A stretch of 11,934 nucleotides of DNA. Origin: Acidiferrobacterales bacterium. Lineage in GTDB: Bacteria; Pseudomonadota; Gammaproteobacteria; Acidiferrobacterales; Sulfurifustaceae. Every line of letters begins with the position of its first letter. Position 1 is the first letter of the stretch. Location of the stretch: the NCBI GenBank assembly GCA_015492195.1, contig WGFP01000176.1, forward strand, positions 1 through 11,934. Reading direction: 5' to 3'. The notes below the pieces were generated by a model. That model was not told where the DNA came from, did not search any database, and saw only the letters and a list, made by a program, of their open reading frames with translations. Shown here piece after piece: positions 1-5,366 of the stretch. Made by a program: the position numbers and the translations under genes.

Positions 1-1479
1 GGCCATGTGCTGGGCTTCGGCCAGGCTTGCACGACTTTTTTGCAGCGTTTCTTCCGTACGTTTTCGCTCGATTGCCGTTGCAAGTACGTTTGCAATTGCT
101 CGCAGAAAATTGATGTCGTCCCTGCTGAATTTTCGTATCTCTTTAGCGTGAACGCTCAGGATGCCAAACGGCCGCTCCTTGCCGTGAATGACGACACTCA
201 TGCCGCTGACCACGCCGTGGTCGTAAAGCAGGGGCGAGCCGTCGAACCGCGTCTCGGTCCGGAGGTCCTCGACGACCACCGGCGTACTGGAAAGCAGGGT
301 ATAACCGGCCTGAGAATTAATGCCGGCATCCACGACGGCACGGCCCACAACCCCCTCTTTCCATCCTATCCCGGCACGCAGGAGAAGCGCGTTGCCGTCC
401 GAACGCAGTTCCAAAACCTTGCTGTATTCCGTTTTCAGGGTCCCGGCCACGAGCCTCACGGCCCGGTCTATCAATGCCCCAAGACCGACGTCCGCCAGGG
501 CATGCTGCCCCAATTCGGCCACCGCCGCCTGCTGGCGCGCGCGGATTGCAAGTTCCTCCTCCACCCATTTGCGTTCCCGGATATCCCGGACAATCACAAT
601 GGCGGCCGGTTGTCCCTGCCATACCGAGGTCGAAACCGTAATTTCCGTGGGAATGCTTTCTCCATGCTTGGAGACGAAAACCAGCTCATACTGATCCGGT
701 TCCGATTTGCCTTTCAACCGCCGCTCGTATCTTTTTTTCACAAAATCACGCTGGTCGGGATGAACCAGATCATCGATGGTGGTGCCGAGCAGTTCGTCAA
801 CCGTATAACCCAACATATCGGCAAACTGCCGGTTGGCAAAGACGTGCCTGCCGCCCATGTTGACCAGGATGCCGTCTTTGGCGTTTTCCGCCAGCGCCCT
901 GAGATTGGCCTCGCTCTCCCGCAACGCCGCCTCGGCCCGCCGGCGCTCGAGCTCGGCGCCGGCGCGCGCGGCAAAGATTTGCAGCATCGATTCCGCCGTC
1001 TTCGGATCATCGAGCGGCTTGCTGTCCATCACCACCATCAGCCCCAGCGTCTCACCCGAAGCGGCTGTCAACGGGATGCCGATATAACTTTCCGCCCCCA
1101 TTTTACGGAGCATGGGGTCTCGCGGAAAAAGCTGTTGTACGTTCCGAGGATAGATACAAAAATCACCAGTGACCACGTTCTCACACGGGGTATTGGCAAG
1201 ATCATAGCGGAAGTTGTCGACGATTTTGCCGCGCACGCATTCGCTGACGGTGTTGACGCTTTGTTTATCCTCACCGGTCAGCTCACCCACGTAGGCAAAA
1301 TCCACTCCAAGGGTTTTGGCGAGATAGCGTACGAGGGAACGGAAGAAGTCGTCGCCGGTTGCGGCCGAGACGCCCGCGGCGATGTTCCGCAGCAATTCGT
1401 CCTCGCCGCGGCGGGCCTTCTTGCGAGACTTGGGTCGGCGCGCATTCGCCGTCAAGCCGGTTAACGGTTTTCTGGCCAC
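1..1479 (-). CDS. GAF-PAS-GAF sensory/signalling protein, C-terminus cut by window edge
   Basis: The reverse strand is open for 493 codons from a GTG at 1479 to the window edge. In order it shows a basic N-terminus, a GAF domain (about residues 40-178, with YDLANTPCENV and YIGIPL followed by GLMVV), a PAS domain (about 187-305, with NRQFADMLGY and IVRDIRERK), a second GAF domain (about 320-470, with GIGWKEGVVGRA and FGILSVHAKE) and a helical linker ending EETLQKSRASLAEAQHMA. That linker is the usual lead-in to another PAS domain. The output domain (histidine kinase or GGDEF/EAL) lies outside the window, so the mechanism is unknown. There is no membrane segment in the visible part, so it is probably a soluble sensor. 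GTG is chosen because the first in-frame ATG falls inside GAF1 and a GGGGA lies just upstream. The opposite strand is also open here, but its translation has no recognisable domain. Confidence 0.9.
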   Translation of the reverse strand, partial: MARKPLTGLTANARRPKSRKKARRGEDELLRNIAAGVSAATGDDFFRSLVRYLAKTLGVDFAYVGELTGEDKQSVNTVSECVRGKIVDNFRYDLANTPCENVVTGDFCIYPRNVQQLFPRDPMLRKMGAESYIGIPLTAASGETLGLMVVMDSKPLDDPKTAESMLQIFAARAGAELERRRAEAALRESEANLRALAENAKDGILVNMGGRHVFANRQFADMLGYTVDELLGTTIDDLVHPDQRDFVKKRYERRLKGKSEPDQYELVFVSKHGESIPTEITVSTSVWQGQPAAIVIVRDIRERKWVEEELAIRARQQAAVAELGQHALADVGLGALIDRAVRLVAGTLKTEYSKVLELRSDGNALLLRAGIGWKEGVVGRAVVDAGINSQAGYTLLSSTPVVVEDLRTETRFDGSPLLYDHGVVSGMSVVIHGKERPFGILSVHAKEIRKFSRDDINFLRAIANVLATAIERKRTEETLQKSRASLAEAQHMA

Positions 1480-1531
1480 AGTTTTCCCCGCACGAATACT
1501 GATACGCAAAAACAGAAAGGAATTGTACCCA

Positions 1532-1546
1532 TGATCTGCGTGATCA
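1532..1546. repeat. Inverted repeat TGATC-N5-GATCA upstream of the sensor gene
   Basis: The 15 bases TGATCTGCGTGATCA form two perfect 5-base arms around a 5-base centre. They lie about 55-70 bases upstream of the GTG start of the sensor gene and just upstream of a minus-strand TACAAT. The position and symmetry suit a repressor or activator operator, but no regulator family can be named from this alone. Confidence 0.35.
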
Positions 1547-1731
1547 GCCTGGGGGCTTTCTGCGCCCCGCGTAATCAATTAAAAAACAAGGAAATAATGC
1601 ATCAAACATCCCCTGATTAACTTTAAAGATAGTTCAAAACCTATGCCATAGAAGGCATTCAGCCATCTATCAAACCGGCCGCCCCGGTCACTTTGATTTC
1701 ATCTTTAACGTGAAGGTAATGACATAAATTA

Positions 1732-1745
1732 TTGATTCCCATAAA
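1732..1745. promoter_or_regulatory. FNR/ANR-like binding site
   Basis: TTGATTCCCATAAA matches 9 of the 10 informative positions of the FNR/CRP-family consensus TTGAT-N4-ATCAA. It lies about 205 bases before the cytochrome start and about 250 bases before the sensor start. It is therefore far from the best predicted cytochrome promoter, and a chance match in AT-rich DNA is quite possible. Redox control of a b-type cytochrome next to Moco genes would make biological sense. Confidence 0.3.
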
Positions 1746-1872
1746 ATTACCCTTTCCCTCGGCAACATAAAACCGAAATCTAAAAAGATCGGGGCATCAT
1801 CTGGATATTCCGGCCAACGGACCGCTTCGGCGCCCATCTGTCGCAGCGTTCGCACCCCGAAACAACGCGGCC

Positions 1873-1900
1873 TTGGTTAACCGGTTTATAAGTGTATGAT
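1873..1900 (+). promoter_or_regulatory. sigma70-like promoter for the cytochrome b gene
   Basis: TTGGTT (1873-1878) and TATGAT (1895-1900) are separated by 16 bases, a near-standard arrangement. The predicted transcript would start about 40 bases before the cytochrome ATG. The palindromes GGTTAACC and AACCGGTT overlap the -35 box and spacer, so a symmetrical operator may sit here. Confidence 0.45.
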
Positions 1901-1949
1901 TGGTCCAGGAAGGTTTTAAATCCCGACGGTTCCTGCACGCGAAATCGCC

Positions 1950-2495
1950 ATGAACACATATCAGGAAATAAAGGTTTGGGATCTGTTTGTGCGGGTCTTC
2001 CACTGGGGGCTGGTTGTTGCCTTCACTGTTGCTTACCTTACCGAAGAGGACTTGCTCGACTTACATGTTGTCTCAGGCTATACAGTTCTGGCGCTCGTTT
2101 TGCTCCGCATTCTCTGGGGCTTTATCGGCACACGCCACGCACGCTTTTCTGATTTCGTCGAACCACCCGCGGTAATAAAAACCTATCTCGTCGACATTCT
2201 GTTGTTCCGGGCAAAACGCTATATCGGCCATAATCCCACGGGCGGTGCCATGATTGTGCTCATGCTGGTCTTTCTGCTGTTGACCACCTTGACCGGAATC
2301 GCTGCTTACTACGGGGGCGCCGAGCAAAATAACGGCGAGTGGACATACGAACTGCTGGAAGAGAGCCACGAGTTCCTGGCCAACTTTACGTTGTTGCTGG
2401 TTGCAATACATATAATGGGGGTCATCGTGGAGAGCCTTTTGCACCGCGAGAACCTGGTACGCGCCATGTTCACGGGCCGCAAGCGGGCGAACTGA
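1950..2495 (+). CDS. Membrane b-type cytochrome (cytochrome b561 / Ni-Fe hydrogenase cytochrome b-like)
   Basis: The 181-residue protein opens with IKVWDLFVRVFHW, the typical start of the di-heme b561/hydrogenase cytochrome b family. Four hydrophobic segments lie at about 18-31, 40-60, 99-120 and 141-162. Candidate haem-ligand histidines are H18 (VFHW), H39 (LHVVSG), H140 (ESHE) and H154 (AIHIMG). The tail is short, basic and probably cytoplasmic. Family members move electrons between the quinone pool and a periplasmic or membrane partner, often a dihaem cytochrome c or a molybdoenzyme. No partner is encoded here. The ATG at 1950 has no clear Shine-Dalgarno sequence but gives the expected family N-terminus. 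The gene converges on moeA with a 17-base gap and no visible terminator. The family assignment is secure; the physiological partner is unknown. Confidence 0.9.
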   Translation: MNTYQEIKVWDLFVRVFHWGLVVAFTVAYLTEEDLLDLHVVSGYTVLALVLLRILWGFIGTRHARFSDFVEPPAVIKTYLVDILLFRAKRYIGHNPTGGAMIVLMLVFLLLTTLTGIAAYYGGAEQNNGEWTYELLEESHEFLANFTLLLVAIHIMGVIVESLLHRENLVRAMFTGRKRAN

Positions 2496-2512
2496 ATCTT
2501 AAGCGAACGAAC

Positions 2513-3715
2513 TCAGGACACATCCAAAGTCAGAGGAATCACCGCCACAACGTCTCCCAAATCAAAACCGCTGCTGTCGGCATCCACCCGGATAAAGGCG
2601 TTTGTCTCCCGCAGCGGCCCCAGCATGTGGGATCCCTGGCCGCGCAACGCGATCACCGTCAGCTTTCCTTCATCGGTTTGCAATCGCGCGCGCAAAAACT
2701 CGGTGCGCCCCGGGCGGCGGCGGAAACCATTGGCCGTGACCGCCGGAAGTTCCAGGGGCTGCGGCGTCCCATGGTGCCAGGCGATGAGCGCCGGTTCCAC
2801 AAAGAGCTTGAACGTCACCAGGCTCGAGACCGGATTGCCGGGCAAAGCGAAAAAATGCGTGGATTCACCCACGCGCCCGAAGGCGACGGGCTTGCCGGGC
2901 TTGATGCGCACTCTCCAGAAATTGATCTCGCCGATCTCGCTGAATACCTGCTTGACCAGATCATAATCGCCCACCGAGGCCCCGCCGCTGGTGATAATAA
3001 AATCAAAGTCGGCGTTGGATTTAAGCAGCGCGCGCAGTGCATCGGGGTCGTCGCGCAATGTCCCGCCGTCCACCGCCGTAACGTTCATTTGCCGCAACTG
3101 CACAAGCGTCGCGAGACGGTTGGATTCGTATATCCGGCCGGGCTTGAGCGGCGTGCCGGGTGCGACCAGCTCGTCGCCGGTGGCCACCACCAGCACCCGC
3201 GCTTTTTTATAGACCGGGATCGTGGATACACCCGCGGAAGATATTAATGCCAGATCATAAGCCGTGAGCCTTCGGCCGGGGGCGTATAAAAGGTCACTTT
3301 TACGAAAGTCCTCGCCGCGGCGGCGGATGTGCTGATCGGGCCGCACGCTTTTGGGGAACGCCACTTCGCCGTCCTCGGCTTTTACGTCCTCTTGGATGAC
3401 CACGGTATCCGCGCCGTCCGGCAGCGGCGCCCCCGTGAAAATCCGCATGGCCGTGCCCGGCCGAAGCGCGCCCGGCATATCGCCGCAACTGGATTCACCG
3501 GCGAGCGGCAAGCGATAATCATGCCCCGCCAAATCGGCGGTATTGAGCGCATACCCGTCCATCGCCGAATTGTCGAAGGCGGGATTATCCACAAGCGCCC
3601 GAAGCTCGGCCGCCACAAAACGCCCCGGCGCCTGATCGAGCGCAACGGTCTCGATCTCCCGGGCGGGCCGGATACGCGTTAGGATCTCGGATTGAGCCTG
3701 TTCCAGACTTAACAT
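2513..3715 (-). CDS. moeA: Molybdopterin molybdotransferase MoeA
   Basis: MoeA inserts molybdate into adenylylated molybdopterin to give active molybdenum cofactor in the cytoplasm. The 400-residue product has normal family length and shows the family landmarks: DNSAMDGYA (48-56), RIFTGAPLP (91-99), VVATGDEL (176-183), ITSGGASVGDYD (241-252), RIKPGKP (270-276) and ALPGNPVSS (290-298). D53, T94, E182 and D250 appear to occupy the positions of functionally important residues known from Escherichia coli MoeA. Domain order is the N-terminal MoeA domains I/II, the central MoCF nucleotide-binding domain, and the C-terminal domain IV with a GRTEFLRAR-type segment. The gene is divergent from moaB across 68 bases, so expression is probably coordinated. 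The sequence shows no defect. Confidence 0.97.
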   Translation of the reverse strand: MLSLEQAQSEILTRIRPAREIETVALDQAPGRFVAAELRALVDNPAFDNSAMDGYALNTADLAGHDYRLPLAGESSCGDMPGALRPGTAMRIFTGAPLPDGADTVVIQEDVKAEDGEVAFPKSVRPDQHIRRRGEDFRKSDLLYAPGRRLTAYDLALISSAGVSTIPVYKKARVLVVATGDELVAPGTPLKPGRIYESNRLATLVQLRQMNVTAVDGGTLRDDPDALRALLKSNADFDFIITSGGASVGDYDLVKQVFSEIGEINFWRVRIKPGKPVAFGRVGESTHFFALPGNPVSSLVTFKLFVEPALIAWHHGTPQPLELPAVTANGFRRRPGRTEFLRARLQTDEGKLTVIALRGQGSHMLGPLRETNAFIRVDADSSGFDLGDVVAVIPLTLDVS

Positions 3716-3783
3716 AGGGCAATAACCTTAAACACCGGTTACAGTGCGAACATTCGATGAACCTTTGATAAGATACTTATACA
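3716..3783. promoter_or_regulatory. 68-base moeA/moaB divergent promoter region
   Basis: This short spacer must hold the signals for both directions. TAAGAT (3769-3774) is a possible -10 for moaB but lies only about 10 bases before its ATG, and no good -35 is seen. I see no Shine-Dalgarno sequence before moaB, so its message may be nearly leaderless. For moeA, an AAGG about 10 bases before the ATG is the only ribosome-binding candidate. Individual boxes cannot be fixed by eye. Confidence 0.35.
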
Positions 3784-4308
3784 ATGAAAAAATCCACTCA
3801 TCCCTTCACGCCGTTGAACGTCGCCGTGATCACCGTTTCCGACACGCGCACCGCCGAAAACGACACCTCGGGGGACCTGATCGCCGAACGTCTGAAAACC
3901 GCCGGGCACAACGTGGCGAAACGCTTGATCATGAAAGATGATCTTAACAGTCTGCGCGCGAAGTTTCAGGAGTGGGTCGAAGACCCGAAGGTGGACGCGA
4001 TTATTTCGACCGGCGGCACCGGCTTGACCAGACGCGACATCACCCCGGAGGCGATCGAGCCGCTGATCACCAAACCCATTCCGGGTTTCGGCGAACTTTT
4101 TCGCATGCTTTCCTACGAAGAAATCGGCACCTCCACCATCGAATCGCGGGCGCTGGCCGGCGTGGCGAACGACACGCTTGTCTTTATGCTGCCGGGCTCC
4201 ACCGGCGCCTGCCGCCTGGGGATGGACAAAATCATCCTGCCGCAGATAAACGCCGGAACCTCCCCCTGCAATCTGGTGGCGCTCCTGCCCCGCATCCGCC
4301 ATGAGTAA
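3784..4308 (+). CDS. moaB: Molybdenum cofactor biosynthesis protein B (MoaB/MogA fold)
   Basis: The 174-residue protein matches E. coli MoaB along nearly its whole length. It shows VAVITVSDTR (13-22), DTSGD (27-31), STGGTGLTRRD (75-85), the region GFGELFRMLSYEEIGTST (101-118), AGVAND (125-130) and MLPGST (135-140). These are the molybdopterin-binding loops of the MoCF fold. In organisms without MogA, MoaB-type proteins are known to adenylylate molybdopterin, the step before MoeA. Its place beside moeA suggests that role here, although whether the genome also has mogA cannot be seen. It overlaps moaC by 8 bases, which implies co-transcription and translational coupling. There is no evident Shine-Dalgarno sequence; the ATG is chosen by alignment to the family N-terminus. 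Confidence 0.95.
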   Translation: MKKSTHPFTPLNVAVITVSDTRTAENDTSGDLIAERLKTAGHNVAKRLIMKDDLNSLRAKFQEWVEDPKVDAIISTGGTGLTRRDITPEAIEPLITKPIPGFGELFRMLSYEEIGTSTIESRALAGVANDTLVFMLPGSTGACRLGMDKIILPQINAGTSPCNLVALLPRIRHE

Positions 4309-4783
4309 GCTGACACATTTCAACAAACAGGGCGAGGCGCACATGGTGGACGTGGGCGATAAACCGGAAACCGTGCGCACCGCCACCGCCGAAGGGATCA
4401 TCCGCATGAAACCGCAGACGCTTGCCATGATCCAGGAGGGCGACCATAAAAAAGGCGACGTGCTGGGCGTGGCGCGCGTGGCCGGGATCATGGCCGCCAA
4501 AAAAACCGCAGAACTTATCCCCCTGTGCCATCCGCTTCCCATCACCGCCGTGGAAATCCGCTTCACCGTGCACCCCCAAGCGTCCACGATACACTGTCAA
4601 GCCACTGTTTCGACCCGCGCCCAGACCGGCGTGGAGATGGAGGCGCTGACGGCGGTGGAAATAGCGTTGCTTACGATTTACGACATGTGTAAAAGCGCGG
4701 ACCGCGGCATGACCCTTACGGACATCCGTCTGGTGTCAAAGGCCGGCGGGAAGTCCGGAAATTGGGTGAGAGGTAAAAAGTAA
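4301..4783 (+). CDS. moaC: Cyclic pyranopterin monophosphate synthase MoaC
   Basis: MoaC acts with the radical-SAM enzyme MoaA in the first step of molybdenum cofactor synthesis, turning the MoaA product 3',8-cyclo-GTP into cyclic pyranopterin monophosphate. The 160-residue protein aligns almost without gaps to E. coli MoaC. K51, H77 (in LCHPLP), E112 and E114 (GVEMEALTAVE), D128 and K131 (YDMCK) fall at the same numbers as the catalytic residues of that enzyme, and the C-terminal KAGGKSG is present. The start overlaps the end of moaB (ATGAGTAA), indicating coupled translation. moaA, moaD and moaE are not in the window. No terminator with a T-run follows the gene. Confidence 0.97.
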   Translation: MSKLTHFNKQGEAHMVDVGDKPETVRTATAEGIIRMKPQTLAMIQEGDHKKGDVLGVARVAGIMAAKKTAELIPLCHPLPITAVEIRFTVHPQASTIHCQATVSTRAQTGVEMEALTAVEIALLTIYDMCKSADRGMTLTDIRLVSKAGGKSGNWVRGKK

Positions 4784-4851
4784 AAACGGCGCAATCCCTC
4801 ACACCCCATCGCACTTTACCCCTCACCCTTGCACCTTCTTAGGCACCCTGG

Positions 4852-4865
4852 CGGCCGGCCGGCCG
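4852..4865. repeat. 14-base GC palindrome between moaC and the DUF2892 gene
   Basis: CGGCCGGCCGGCCG is a perfect self-complementary run about 70 bases after the moaC stop. It could form a short GC-only stem, but it has no following T-run and so does not look like a standard intrinsic terminator. In GC-rich DNA such a run may be accidental. Confidence 0.4.
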
Positions 4866-4917
4866 TTGCGTTATGCTGATTTCGGCAATCACCCTGACCT
4901 CAAGAGGGGGATTATTT

Positions 4918-5115
4918 ATGAAAAAGAACGTCGGTCATCCCATAGACAAAGCGATCCGAATCGTGATCGGTATTGTGCTCCTCAGCCTGATCTTTATCCT
5001 GCAGGGCGACATACGCTGGGTCGGCCTGATCGGGATTATCCCGATTGTCACCGCCGCCGTCGGCTGGTGTCCGGGTTGGGCCGTGTTGGGAATCAATACC
5101 TGCAAGACCAAATAG
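4918..5115 (+). CDS. DUF2892 (YgaP transmembrane-like) small membrane protein
   Basis: The 65-residue protein begins MKKNVGHPIDKAIRIVIGIV, the standard opening of DUF2892 proteins. Two hydrophobic helices follow (about 15-28 and 33-48), then the family signature VGWCPGWAVLGINTCK. The two cysteines C51 and C62 are conserved in the family. DUF2892 occurs alone or fused to rhodanese (E. coli YgaP) and is often found near sulfur or redox genes; its biochemical role is not settled. The ATG at 4918 is preferred over an in-frame ATG at 4873 because it has a strong purine-rich ribosome site (AGAGGGGGA) at the right distance and gives the family N-terminus. It is probably transcribed separately from moaC, which ends 134 bases upstream. 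Confidence 0.9.
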   Translation: MKKNVGHPIDKAIRIVIGIVLLSLIFILQGDIRWVGLIGIIPIVTAAVGWCPGWAVLGINTCKTK

Positions 5116-5160
5116 ACGGAATACCGTCCGTTACAGCCCCCTATTAAAGGGCGCAATAAA

Positions 5161-5194
5161 GGTACCCCTCGATACATGCGCGAGGGAGGGTATC
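5161..5194 (+). repeat. Long hairpin in the DUF2892-oxidoreductase spacer
   Basis: Bases 5161-5171 (GGTACCCCTCG) pair with 5181-5194 (CGAGGGAGGGTATC) to form 11 pairs, one of them G-U, with a 3-base bulge and a 9-base loop. No T-run follows, so it is not a canonical intrinsic terminator. It could be a transcript-end stabiliser for the DUF2892 message, a factor-dependent terminator, or a structure upstream of the oxidoreductase. A weak promoter candidate lies just downstream (TTGATA 5205-5210, 17 bases, TATTGA 5228-5233), which would exclude the hairpin from the oxidoreductase leader. Confidence 0.45.
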
Positions 5195-5366
5195 ATTCGC
5201 GTCGTTGATAGGCCTCTTAATAAACATTATTGACACCCTTTCCCGTGCATCCCGTCACTTAAAGAATATACAATAAGCCCCCTTAAATCCTCTAACCTGG
5301 ATCAAGGCATCCATCAGCGCTTTGTCCGATATAGGGATCTTCTGAATTTCTGAACCGAGCGGTTTC

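Larger units (their letters stand above)
1480..1949. other. 470-base divergent intergenic region
   Basis: This spacer lies between the divergent sensor and cytochrome genes and is visibly more AT-rich than its neighbours. I find no convincing gene in it. It holds small inverted repeats: TGATC-N5-GATCA (1532-1546), ATGCC-N6-GGCAT (1643-1658), ACCGG-N5-CCGGT (1674-1688) and overlapping palindromes in GGTTAACCGGTT (1875-1886). It also holds an FNR-like site and a promoter, listed separately. A TACAAT read on the minus strand (1527-1522) could be the -10 box of the sensor gene, but I see no good -35 for it. Confidence 0.6.

Noticed and set aside
7..1464. Long plus-strand open frame of about 485 codons
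   Set aside because: It mirrors the GAF-PAS-GAF gene on the other strand. Its translation has no recognisable domain, while the minus strand gives clear domain motifs.
1551..1571. GGGGC/GCCCC stem as a terminator
   Set aside because: It has only five pairs, no T-run, and lies upstream of both divergent genes, where a terminator is not expected.
1797..2003. Small minus-strand open frame in the sensor-cytochrome spacer
   Set aside because: It overlaps the cytochrome start and its promoter and has no recognisable motif.
2339..3247. Plus-strand open frame of about 300 codons over the end of the cytochrome gene and moeA
   Set aside because: It is out of frame with the cytochrome gene and antisense to moeA, both of which have full family signatures.
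3739..4587. Minus-strand open frame of about 280 codons opposite moaB and moaC
   Set aside because: It is antisense to two genes with catalytic residues intact, and no family resemblance was seen.
5230..5274. TTGACA (5230-5235) and TACAAT (5269-5274) as a promoter pair for the oxidoreductase
   Set aside because: The 33-base spacing is far too long for a sigma70 promoter, and neither box has a good partner at normal distance.
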